DNA from: Ignavibacteriales bacterium
GTDB taxonomy: Bacteria > Bacteroidota > Ignavibacteria > Ignavibacteriales > Melioribacteraceae
DNA: 64,000 nucleotides
Reading direction: 5' to 3'
NCBI GenBank assembly: GCA_020635285.1
Contig: JACKAB010000005.1
Coordinates: 372,001-436,000, forward strand
Positions 10,814 through 19,832 of this stretch are shown in pieces. Position numbers and translations under genes: made by a program. Every line of letters starts with the position of its first letter. The stretch's first letter is position 1. A model generated the notes under the pieces. It was not told where the DNA came from. It saw only the letters and a program-made list of their open reading frames with translations, and did not search any database.

Positions 10814-11949
10814 GTGGTCATTGCCATTCCTAAAGAAATAATGCCGGGTGAAAATAGAGTTTCAATGGTACCCGATGTTGCCTCAAAGCTTATCAAAAAA
10901 GGTTTTACAATTAAAGTTGAAAAAGACGCAGGTATTTCTGCCGGTTTTACAAATGAGCAATATACATCGGCTGGGGTAAGTGTTGTTGATTCATTAGAAG
11001 AATTATATAATTCTGATATAATCCTAAAAGTTCAACGTCCAATTGAAAACGAGCAAGGTAAGAATGAATTAAGTCTTATTAAAGAAGGTTCTCTTTTAAT
11101 TACTCTTTTATATCCACTGCATTACCCTGAACTTGCTAAAAAATGTGCGGAAGCCGGAGTTAATGTAATTTCAATGGATGCGATTCCAAGAACAACTCTT
11201 GCGCAAAAATGGATGCGTTAAGTTCACAGGCAAACTTAGCTGGTTATAAATCAGTGCTTATGGCAGCAAATGAATTAGGAAAAATCTTTCCACTGATGAT
11301 GACCGCTGCTGGAACAATTCAACCAGCAAGAGTTGTTATTATGGGAGCTGGTGTTGCCGGACTTCAAGCTTTGGGCACTGCTAAAAGGTTAGGTGCTATA
11401 GTTGAAGTTTCTGATATTCGTCCTTCTGTAAAAGAGGAAGTCCAATCATTAGGCGGACGATTTATTGAAGTTGATACTGATGAAAATATGCAAGATGCCG
11501 GCGGTTATGCAAAAGAAGCCTCGGAAGAATTTCTTAAAAAACAAAAAGAGTTAATTTTTAAGCATGTAACTAATGCAGATATTGTGATTACAACTGCTCT
11601 TGTCCCTGGAAGAAAAGCACCGGTTTTAGTTACCGAAGAAATGGTAAAAGGGATGCGCCCTGGTTCTGTTGTTTTAGATATGGCTGTAGAATTTGGTGGT
11701 AATTGCGAAATCAGTGAAAAAGGAAAAACGGTTAAAAAACATGGTGTAATAATTATAGGTGAGCCAAATATTCCAAGTTTAGTTGCTACAAATGCAAGTG
11801 AAGTTTACAGTAAAAATATTTTGGCACTACTTGAGCATATCTCAAAAGAAGGAAAAGTTGAACTTAACCTTGAAGATGAAATTGTAAAAGGTGCTTTAAT
11901 TACACACAATAAGGAAGTTGTTCAAGAAAGAACAAAAAGTTTATTATAA
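10814..11949 (+). CDS. pntAA: NAD(P) transhydrogenase subunit alpha part 1, PntAA (one frame break)
   Basis: NAD(H)-binding domain I of the proton-translocating transhydrogenase, which uses the proton gradient to drive hydride transfer from NADH to NADP. The reconstructed protein is about 378 residues, as expected for the split alpha subunit. Seen: IAIPKEIMPGENRVSMVP at the N-terminus, VISMDAIPRTTLAQKMDALSSQAN, the Rossmann motif VVIMGAGVAGLQALGTAKRLGA, VSDIRPSVKEEVQSLGG, VVLDMAVEFGGNCE. The start is GTG, chosen because AAGGAG lies 7 bp upstream. The frame breaks near 11212 (CAAAAATGG, one A short of CAAAAAATGG). First gene of pntAA-pntAB-pntB. Confidence 0.95.
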
Positions 11950-11967
11950 AATAAATGGAATAAAATT

Positions 11968-12252
11968 ATGGAAATTCACGAATTAATTATGTTAATCTAC
12001 GTATTTGCTCTTGCGGTATTTGTTGGTTTTGAGTTAATTACAAAAGTTCCGCCAACGTTACACACTCCTTTAATGTCAGGCTCAAATGCCATTTCTGGAA
12101 TTACAATTGTTGGAGCCTTATTAAGCGCGGGATTAGAAGAATTTACAATCAGCACAATACTGGGATTGGTTGCATTAATTTTTGCAACTATAAATGTGGT
12201 TGGAGGTTATTTAGTTACTGATAGAATGTTAAAAATGTTCAAAAAGAAATAG
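11968..12252 (+). CDS. pntAB: NAD(P) transhydrogenase subunit alpha part 2, PntAB
   Basis: The small membrane subunit of a three-gene transhydrogenase, 94 residues with three or four hydrophobic helices. MEIHELIMLIYVFALAVFVG is helix 1; the conserved loop VPPTLHTPLMSGSNAISG and IVGALLSAG follow; the C-terminus ends in MLKMFKKK on the cytoplasmic side. It forms part of the proton channel (domain II) with PntB. It sits 18 bp after pntAA and 10 bp before pntB, so the three genes are one operon. Frame intact. Confidence 0.95.
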   Translation: MEIHELIMLIYVFALAVFVGFELITKVPPTLHTPLMSGSNAISGITIVGALLSAGLEEFTISTILGLVALIFATINVVGGYLVTDRMLKMFKKK

Positions 12253-12262
12253 AGGGTAGAAT

Positions 12263-13650
12263 ATGGAAGTTGTATCATACTTAGTTTATTTAATTGCTTC
12301 TATCCTATTTATTTTTGGAATTAAGAAGCTTGGTTCACCTAAAACTGCACGACAAGGAAATTTTCTTTCAGCCTTAGCAATGTTTTTGGCGGTTGTAATT
12401 ACACTCTTCGATCAAAGAGTTTTAACGTTTGAATACATAATCATTGGCATTGTGGTTGGCTCGGCCATTGGTGCGTTTATGGCTATAAAAGTTCCAATGA
12501 CCGGAATGCCGCAAATGGTTGGTTTGCTGAATGGTTTTGGTGGTGGTGCCTCCGCATTAGTCGCTTTCGCAGAATATTATCACATCTTAAATAAAACAAA
12601 TACTTTAGATATTTCAACGGGTGTAACAATTGTTTTATCTGTCTTAATTGGCGCAGTTACTTTTACTGGCTCATTCATTGCATTTGGTAAACTTCAAGGA
12701 TTTGTAACCGGAAAAGTTGTGAAATATCCACTTCAAAATCCGATTAATATTCTTCTTCTGTTAATAGTGTTAGGTCTTGGTTACTATGTAGTAGCAAATC
12801 CGACAAGTGACTTAATTCTTCTTGCAGTTGTTGGAATATCACTATTACTTGGAGTATTGTTGGTTTTACCTATTGGTGGTGCAGATATGCCGGTAGCGGT
12901 TTCATTGCTTAATTCTTATTCGGGTTTAGCTGCTTCAATGACCGGATTTGTTCTCCAGAATAATATGTTAATTATTGCAGGTGCTTTAGTTGGTGCATCC
13001 GGAATTATTTTAACTTTAATTATGTGCAGAGGAATGAATCGCTCATTAATGAATGTTGTTCTTGGTGGTTGGGCAGATGCTGGCAGTGGCGGAACTGGAG
13101 AAGGGCTGGTCCTCAAGGTGATGCCAAATCTGTTGACGCTGAAGAATTAGCAATGATTTTAGATTCTGCTCAAAGTGTTGTTATTGTTCCAGGCTATGGA
13201 ATGGCTGTCGCTCAAGCTCAACATGCTGTAAGGGATTTGACAAATATTTTAGAAAAGAAAAATATTAGTGTAAGATTTGCAATTCACCCTGTTGCGGGAA
13301 GAATGCCAGGACATATGAATGTTCTTTTAGCAGAAGCTCAAGTTTCTTATGATAAACTTTTTGCTTTAGAAGATATAAATGATGATTTCCCCAATGTAGA
13401 TGTTGCCTTAATTATTGGCGCAAATGATGTCGTTAATCCTGCAGCACGCCATGATAAGAATTCACCAATTTATGGTATGCCGATATTAAATGTTGATTAT
13501 GCTAAAACAGTTGTGGTAAACAAACGCTCACTTAATGTTGGCTATGCCGGTATTCAAAATGAATTATTCTTTTACCCAAATACGCTAATGTTTTTTGGAA
13601 GCGCGAAAGAAGCAGTTAATAAATTGGTGAACGAGATTAAAGAGCTATAG
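12263..13650 (+). CDS. pntB: NAD(P) transhydrogenase subunit beta, PntB (one frame break)
   Basis: Supplies the rest of the membrane proton channel and the NADP(H)-binding domain III. Reconstructed length about 462 residues, normal for PntB. Seen: eight or so hydrophobic helices with VPMTGMPQMVGLLNGFGGGASALVA, GGADMPVAVSLLNSYSGLAAS, MCRGMNRSLMNVVLGG, then domain III with VVIVPGYGMAVAQAQHAV, HPVAGRMPGHMNVLLAEA, IIGANDVVNPAA and VVVNKRSL. The frame breaks near 13107, where GGG replaces the expected GGGG (GEGAGPQGDAKS), at the hinge between membrane and soluble domains. A strong intrinsic terminator follows at 13673. Confidence 0.95.
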
Positions 13651-13672
13651 AAATCAAAAACTATTTTTATTT

Positions 13673-13699
13673 GGGCTATCTTTATGGATAGCCCTTTTT
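13673..13699 (+). terminator. Rho-independent terminator of the pnt operon
   Basis: Eight-bp stem GGGCTATC (13673-13680) and GATAGCCC (13687-13694), six-base loop TTTATG, then TTTTT. It sits 23 bp past the pntB stop and before the GH20 gene on the same strand. Confidence 0.92.
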
Positions 13700-13752
13700 A
13701 TATCCACTAGTATTTAATAAAATTTAACTCAACTTTATTTTTAGGTTGTTCG

Positions 13753-15776
13753 ATGCGGACATTATTTAGAACTTTCATCATGGTTTTATGGTTACATCAA
13801 TTGAAGCACAAAATATGAATGTTAATTTACTTCCTTATCCTGCAGAAATTGTATTAACAAATAATAAGCACAGAATTGACAAAAGCTTTAGTATACAAAA
13901 CTCCTTAGTTTCTGAGAGGTTACAAAAATATGCTGATAAATTTATTCAGCGTTTATCAAATAGAACTGGATTGTTTTTTGATAATCCAACCGTAATGGAT
14001 ATTTCTCAAAATCAAAAACCTTCTTTAGTGATACGCACGAATAGAATTGGAGAAGTTAAGCTTTTGAAGATGAATCTTACAAATTAATTATTAATGAAAA
14101 AGATATTTTAATTGAATCTAAAACTGATATTGGCGCTTTAAGAGGTCTAGAAACATTACTTCAACTATTAAATTCTGATTCAGAGGCTACTATTTCCAGA
14201 CTTGTGCAATAAATGATAAACCTCGTTTCCCTTGGCGAGGATTGATGATTGACGTTGCCAGACATTTTATGCCAATTGAAGTTATTAAAAGAAATTTAGA
14301 CGGAATGGCAGCAGTAAAAATGAATGTGCTTCACTTACATCTTTCGGATGATCAAGGTTTTAGAGTTGAAAGTAAAATATTTCCAAAACTTACTGAGTTA
14401 GGTTCTGATGGAAATTATTTCACGCATGAACAAATTAAAGAAATCATTGAATACGCTGATGATAGGGGAATAAGAGTTTATCCTGAATTTGATGTCCCTG
14501 GACATGCAACTGCAATATTGACTGCATTCCCAGAATTAGCAAGCGCTCCCGGTCCTTATAAAATTGAAAGAAAGTTTGGGGTGATGGATCCAACTTTAAA
14601 TCCAACAATAGAAGAGACTTACACATTTCTAGATAAACTATTCACCGAAATGTCTTCACTTTTATAGATGAATATTTTCACATTGGCGGTGATGAAAATA
14701 ACGGAAAACAATGGAATTTAAACGATTCGATCCAACAGTTTAAGAAAGAAAAAGGAATTAAGGATAACCACGATTTACAAGCTTATTTTAATAACAGAGT
14801 ATTAAAAATTCTTACTCAGAATAATAAAAAATGATTGGCTGGGATGAGATTCTTAACGATAATGTTCCAAATAATATTGTTATTCAATCTTGGAGAGGAA
14901 AAGAAGCTTTAGTTGAAGCAGCAAAGAAAGGGTATCAAGGAATTTTATCAAATGGTTATTATATTGATTTGATGCAGCCGACTGTTTACCATTACTTAAA
15001 TGATCCTATTATTGAGAATGCCGATTTAACAGAATTGGAGAAAGAAAAAATTCTTGGGGGCGAAGCCACTATGTGGGCTGAGTGGGTAACTGCAGAAAAT
15101 ATTGACTCAAGAATTTGGCCTCAGAACCGCAGCTATTGCTGAGAGATTTTGGTCACCCAAAGAAATTACTGATGTTGAAAATATGTTTAAAAGATTAGAT
15201 AAAGTAAGTTACCAGTTAGAAGATGTAGGATTGACACATATTTCATTTCAAGAAAAATTTTAAGAAGATTAACAAATAATCAAAATACTTTTCCTTTAAA
15301 AGTTTTGATTGATGTTGTTGAACCACTTCAAGAATATAAAAGAGCTGGTGATGCAAAAAAAATGGATTTGAATTTTCTCAATATTCGCCTTATACACGAG
15401 TAATTGATGCATCAATTGTGGATTCTAAAACTATTTTAGAATTCAATAAAATGTAAATAACTTAGTTGAGAAAAATGATAAATCAGTAATATCTGCAATT
15501 AAAAGTGAATTAAAATTATTAAAAGAAAATCACTCAAAACTATTACCAATTATAGATTCATCTCCAATATCATTTGAAATAAAACCGCTCTCTGAAAATT
15601 TAAATAAACTTGCTAAAGTTGGCTTAGAAGCAATTGACTTTTTATAGGTAAAGAAAAAGTTTCAGGGAATGGAAACAAAATGCTGAAATAATTATTGAGG
15701 AATCAAAAAATCATATGGACAAGTAGAGATTGTAATTGTTGAATCTATCCAAAAATTAGTCAGTGCACTTATTTAA
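13753..15776 (+). CDS. Secreted GH20 beta-N-acetylhexosaminidase (many frame breaks)
   Basis: Removes terminal N-acetylhexosamine from chitin or muropeptide fragments. Reconstructed length about 670 residues. Restoring one T near 13785 gives a signal peptide (MRTLFRTFIMVFMVTSIEA, cleavage near EAQ). Then a GH20b-like N-terminal domain (NLLPYPAEIVL to LETLLQLL), and the barrel from FPWRGLMIDVARHFMP, with MNVLHLHLSDDQGFRV, VYPEFDVPGHATA, the catalytic pair in YFHIGGDEN (Asp-Glu), GWDEIL, IQSWRG and GGEATMWAEWV; the C-terminal ~170 residues are helical. Frame breaks lie near 13785, 14066, 14205, 14665, 14825, 15127, 15262, 15362, 15448 and 15650. Followed 23 bp later by an AmpG-like transporter and then GH94, so a role in chitin-oligosaccharide use is likely. 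Confidence 0.88.
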
Positions 15777-15799
15777 TTCAAAAATTTTAGGGAATTCAA

Positions 15800-17080
15800 A
15801 TGGCCGATAGAATAGCAAAAAAAGTACATCCAGCAGCTTGGGTTCCTACTTTGTATTTTTCAGAAGGACTACCTTTTGTGGCCACTTCTGTAGTTTCTGT
15901 CTTAATGTATAAAAGTTTAGGATTAAGCGATTCTGAAATAGCATTATTTACAACATTGGTAATGTGGCCTTGGACGCTGAAGCCGCTTTGGGGACCTTTT
16001 ATTGAGATGTTCAAAACAAAAAAGTATTTTGTTGTTGCCACTCAATTTATTGGAGGAGTTTCATTTGGTTTATTAGCACTTTCGCTTCCATTAACTGGAT
16101 TTCTTCAATACTCTTTAATTATGTATGTAATTATTGCTTTCAATTCTGCAACGCATGATATTGCTGCAGATGGAGTTTATGTAAATGCTTTAAATAATCT
16201 TGAACAGGCAAAATATGTTGGCTGGCAAGGGGCATTTTATAATGTGGCAAAAGTATTATCTCAAGGTGCACTAGTATACATTGCCGGAAAATTGGAACTT
16301 ACGATTGGGGTTGTGGAAGCTTGGATGGTGGTGATGGGAATTATTGGGGCAATATTATTACTTATGAGTTTATATCACTATAAAGTTCTTCCAACCGGTG
16401 GTTCCTCAACATCAGTTAAAAATGTTAAAGAAGCGATGGCAACTTTTTGGGAAGTTGTAAAATTATTTTTTGAAAAGAAATATATCATCTGGGGAATTGC
16501 TTTTATAATTTTATTCAGAACCGCAGAAGGACAGCTCACAAAAATAGTCCCATTATTTATGCGTGCGGACCGTATTGATGGTGGTTTGGGACTGTTAACT
16601 TCTGACATTGGAATTGCTTATGGAATTTTTGGAGCAACTGCTTTTGTTCTTGGCTCAATTTTGGGCGGATATTTTGTAGCAAAGAGAGGATTGAAAAACT
16701 CTATTTTTATTCTTGCAATAATATTTAATCTTCCAGATGCCGTTTATACTTATTTGGCAATAACGGTACCCGAGAGTTTTACAATAATATGCGCAGCAAT
16801 TTCCGTTGAATGGTTTGGATATGGATTTGGTTTTGTGGGAGTAATACTTTTTATGATGCAGCAAATAGCGCCCGGTCCTTATAAAATGGCTCATTATGCA
16901 TTTGCAACCGCAATTATGAATTTGGGTTTTATGCTGCCTTCAATGGTTAGTGGGTTTATAAGTGATTATTTAGGTTATAAAAATTTCTTCATTTGGGTAA
17001 TGATCGCAACCATTCCATCATTTTTAGTGGCTTGGTTTGTTCCATTTAAAGATGTTATAAAAGATCCAGTTGCTGAATAA
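15800..17080 (+). CDS. AmpG-like MFS transporter
   Basis: A 426-residue inner-membrane major facilitator with about 12 hydrophobic segments and an intact frame. The start MADRIAKKVHPAAWVPTLYFSEGLPF, with LGLSDSEIALFTTLVMWPWTLKPLWGPFIE, matches the AmpG/SLC33-like branch, whose known members import anhydro-muropeptides or acetylated sugars together with protons. It lies between a secreted hexosaminidase and chitobiose phosphorylase, so it is most likely the importer of N-acetylglucosamine oligosaccharides for this locus (inference). GGAATTCAAATG gives a weak ribosome site. Substrate unproven; cell-wall fragment recycling is the alternative. Confidence 0.82.
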   Translation: MADRIAKKVHPAAWVPTLYFSEGLPFVATSVVSVLMYKSLGLSDSEIALFTTLVMWPWTLKPLWGPFIEMFKTKKYFVVATQFIGGVSFGLLALSLPLTGFLQYSLIMYVIIAFNSATHDIAADGVYVNALNNLEQAKYVGWQGAFYNVAKVLSQGALVYIAGKLELTIGVVEAWMVVMGIIGAILLLMSLYHYKVLPTGGSSTSVKNVKEAMATFWEVVKLFFEKKYIIWGIAFIILFRTAEGQLTKIVPLFMRADRIDGGLGLLTSDIGIAYGIFGATAFVLGSILGGYFVAKRGLKNSIFILAIIFNLPDAVYTYLAITVPESFTIICAAISVEWFGYGFGFVGVILFMMQQIAPGPYKMAHYAFATAIMNLGFMLPSMVSGFISDYLGYKNFFIWVMIATIPSFLVAWFVPFKDVIKDPVAE

Positions 17081-17151
17081 TGGTTTTAATTTGCTATACA
17101 AATTATTCAAATTCTAATTTTAAATATTAACTTTCAATTTTAAAGTGAAAA

Positions 17152-19551
17152 ATGAAGTACGGTTTTTTTGATGATGAAAACAAAGAGTATGTAATCGAGC
17201 GGCCAGATGTGCCAGTCTCATGGACGAATTATCTGGGCGTAAAAGATCTCTGCACAGTTATATCTCACAATGCTGGTGGGTATTCTTTTTATAAATCAAC
17301 AGAGCATCATAGAGTTACAAGGTTTAGACCAAATGGCGTGCCTATGGATAGACCCGGGCATTATATTTACTTGCGTGATGATGATACTGGAGAGTATTGG
17401 TCTATTTCTTGGCAGCCTGTTGGCAAAGATTTTACAAAAGCAAAATATACTTGCAGGCATGGCTTATCTTATTCAAAATTCCAATGCGATTATAATGGAA
17501 TAGAAGCTGAACAACTTTTATTTATTCCAATAGAAGACGATGTTGAATTATGGGATATAAAACTCACCAATAGTTCTGGCAAGCCTAAGAACATTAGTAT
17601 TTTTACATATCTTGAATTTTCTTTTCATCATGTCGAAATAGATAATCAAAACTTTCAAATGAGTTTATACGCGAGTGGTTCAAATTTTAAAGATGGCATA
17701 ATTGAATATGATTTCTTCTACGAGCCATGGACTTATCACTTTTTTGCATCCAATTTTAATCCTGATAGCTTCGATTGCGTACGAGATAAATTTATTGGAA
17801 ACTATAGAACTGAATCAAATCCAATATCTGTTGAACGTGGAGAATGTTTTAACAGCACAGAACTGGGTGGAAACCATTGCGGCTCACTTCATAAAAAAAT
17901 TATATTACAGCCTGGAGAAAGTTCCAGATTAATTTTTATGTTGGGAGTTGGATCAAGAGAAGAAAAAGGATATGAAATAAAAAAGAAGTACTCAGATTTA
18001 ACCAATGTTGATAAGGCTTTTAACGATCTTAAAAATTATTGGGAAGAAAAAACTTCTATTTTAAAATGTAAAACTCCACACAAAGGTTTTGATTCCATGA
18101 TTAACATTTGGACACTATACCAAGCCGAAACTTGCGTGGTTTGGTCAAGATTTGGTTCATTCATTGAAACTGGCGGAAGAGTTGGAATCGGGTACAGAGA
18201 TACCTCACAAGATATTATGGGTGTTGTTCATACAAATCCAAATAAAACTAAAGAGCGAATTTTAGAACTTTTACAAGGTCACACAAGCTTTGGATATGGC
18301 TTACATCTATTTGATCCGGAAGTTTTTAAGCCAAAAGAAAATAAATTACCCGGAGTAAAACTTCCAACTGTAGTTCCAACAAAAAATCCTTCTGATATAA
18401 TTCATGGAATGGAAGATGTCTGTTCAGATGATGCAATTTGGTTAGTTGCTTCAATATGTGAATGGATTGTTGAAAATGGAGATTTAGATTTTTTTAATCA
18501 TGTTGTTCCTTTTGCCAATGGTGGGGATGCAACTGTTTATGAACATCTTACTAGAATTTTAGATTTTTCTGCTAAGTATGTCGGGCAAACCGGTATCTGT
18601 CAAGGCTTACGTGCTGATTGGAACGATTGTTTAAATCTTGGTGGTGGTGAAAGTTCAATGGTTTCATTTATGCATTATTGGGCAATTAAAATATTTATTG
18701 AATCAGCAAAACAACTTAATAGAAATGATGATGTTGTAAAATATATGGAAATGGCAGAGAAGGTTAAAAATGCTTGTGAAGAAGTTCTGTGGGATGGGGA
18801 GTGGTATTTGCGTGGCTTTACCAAAACCGGGAAAAAAATTGGGACGAATGAAACTGAAGAAGGAAAAGTTTTCTTAAATGCACAAAGCTGGGCAGTACTT
18901 TCTGGAGTCGCTTCCGAAGAAAGAGCTATAAAATCAATGGATGCTGTTGATAAATTTCTTTATTCAAAATATGGACTGCATTTACTTTACCCGGCTTACG
19001 GAAAACCAAATGATGAAATTGGGTATGTGACTAGAGTTTACAAAGGTATAAAAGAAAACGCATCAATCTTTAGTCACCCAAACCCTTGGGCGGTAATTGC
19101 TGAATGCGAGCTTGGAAGAGGGAACCGGGCAATGAAATTTTACGATGCAATTTTACCTTATAATCAAAATGATATGATTGAAATTAGACAATCGGAGCCG
19201 TATTCTTATTGCCAATTTATTATGGGAAAAGATCATACTGCACACGGAAGAGCAAGGCATCCATGGTTAACAGGCACGGCTTCTTGGTTTTATACAGCAG
19301 CAACAAAAAATATTTTGGGTATAAAACCAACTTATCAAGGCTTAGTAATTGACCCATGTATTCCATCTGACTGGAAAGAATTTGAAGTAATCAGAAAATG
19401 GAGAGGAGCAACTTACAATATTAAAGTAAGTAATCCGAACAGTATTGAAAAGGGAATATACTCTATAAAAATAAATGGCGAAATTGTTAATAATCCAATT
19501 CCTATTGCTCCCAAAGGTACAATAGTAAATGTTGAAGTAATAATGCGATGA
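17152..19551 (+). CDS. chbP: GH94 N,N'-diacetylchitobiose phosphorylase
   Basis: Cleaves chitobiose with phosphate to GlcNAc-1-phosphate and GlcNAc in the cytoplasm, saving one ATP over hydrolysis. The frame is intact with 799 residues, almost the length of the characterised Vibrio enzymes (about 801). Seen: N-terminal beta-sandwich (MKYGFFDDENKEYVIERPD, YLGVKDLCTVISHNAGGY), linker helices, the (alpha/alpha)6 barrel with ETGGRVGIGYRDTSQDIMG, HGMEDVCSDDAIWL, QGLRADWNDCLN, SHPNPWAVIAECELG and HGRARHPWLTGTASWFY. Counting from this start places the Asp of RADWNDC at 492 and its Trp at 490, the same numbers as the general acid and the adjacent Trp known for the Vibrio enzyme. No signal peptide. 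The stop overlaps the next start (ATGA). Cellobiose phosphorylase is the relative it could be confused with, but RADWNDCLN and length favour ChbP. Confidence 0.93.
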   Translation: MKYGFFDDENKEYVIERPDVPVSWTNYLGVKDLCTVISHNAGGYSFYKSTEHHRVTRFRPNGVPMDRPGHYIYLRDDDTGEYWSISWQPVGKDFTKAKYTCRHGLSYSKFQCDYNGIEAEQLLFIPIEDDVELWDIKLTNSSGKPKNISIFTYLEFSFHHVEIDNQNFQMSLYASGSNFKDGIIEYDFFYEPWTYHFFASNFNPDSFDCVRDKFIGNYRTESNPISVERGECFNSTELGGNHCGSLHKKIILQPGESSRLIFMLGVGSREEKGYEIKKKYSDLTNVDKAFNDLKNYWEEKTSILKCKTPHKGFDSMINIWTLYQAETCVVWSRFGSFIETGGRVGIGYRDTSQDIMGVVHTNPNKTKERILELLQGHTSFGYGLHLFDPEVFKPKENKLPGVKLPTVVPTKNPSDIIHGMEDVCSDDAIWLVASICEWIVENGDLDFFNHVVPFANGGDATVYEHLTRILDFSAKYVGQTGICQGLRADWNDCLNLGGGESSMVSFMHYWAIKIFIESAKQLNRNDDVVKYMEMAEKVKNACEEVLWDGEWYLRGFTKTGKKIGTNETEEGKVFLNAQSWAVLSGVASEERAIKSMDAVDKFLYSKYGLHLLYPAYGKPNDEIGYVTRVYKGIKENASIFSHPNPWAVIAECELGRGNRAMKFYDAILPYNQNDMIEIRQSEPYSYCQFIMGKDHTAHGRARHPWLTGTASWFYTAATKNILGIKPTYQGLVIDPCIPSDWKEFEVIRKWRGATYNIKVSNPNSIEKGIYSIKINGEIVNNPIPIAPKGTIVNVEVIMR

Positions 19552-19789
19552 TTAATTTACAATCTTATTTTGGATAAAGGATTTTATAGTATTGCCGACT
19601 AGCTGGCGAGTTACTGAAAATATGGAAAATTTTATATACTATAGTTTGATTAAGTATGATCCTAATATGCTTGGGCATTTATTTACATTATGGTCATCTG
19701 CAAAGGGAGATGAACTTTTGAATTATCCACCTTTGGTTGAAGGATTAAAATTTGGGAAACCATTTTTTAATAGTACGAATCATAAATAA
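19548..19789 (+). CDS. Small protein of unknown function, coupled to chbP (one frame break)
   Basis: Not recognised. The ATG at 19548 overlaps the chbP stop as ATGA, a strong sign of translational coupling. As given, the frame closes after nine codons, but restoring one T at 19567-19570 (TTTTGG to TTTTTGG) yields an uninterrupted ~80-residue protein beginning MINLQSYFWIKDFIVLPTSW, continuing WRVTENMENFIYYSLIKYD and ending FGKPFFNSTNHK. It is rich in aromatic residues, has no signal peptide and no clear membrane helix. It is followed 43 bp later by the SSS symporter. It may be a short accessory protein of the chitobiose locus or a remnant of a longer gene; the sequence does not decide. Confidence 0.5.
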
Positions 19790-19832
19790 TTAATATCTTT
19801 ATTTTTGTTTAATAATCTTAATCGGTGAACAA

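Noticed and set aside
13753..15776. GH20 gene as a decayed pseudogene
   Set aside because: All catalytic motifs and a full signal peptide are recovered by single-base run corrections, the same error type as in essential genes nearby.
19592..19789. Independent 65-residue gene starting at TTG 19592
   Set aside because: There is no ribosome site; the ATG overlapping the chbP stop with one missing T gives a better start.
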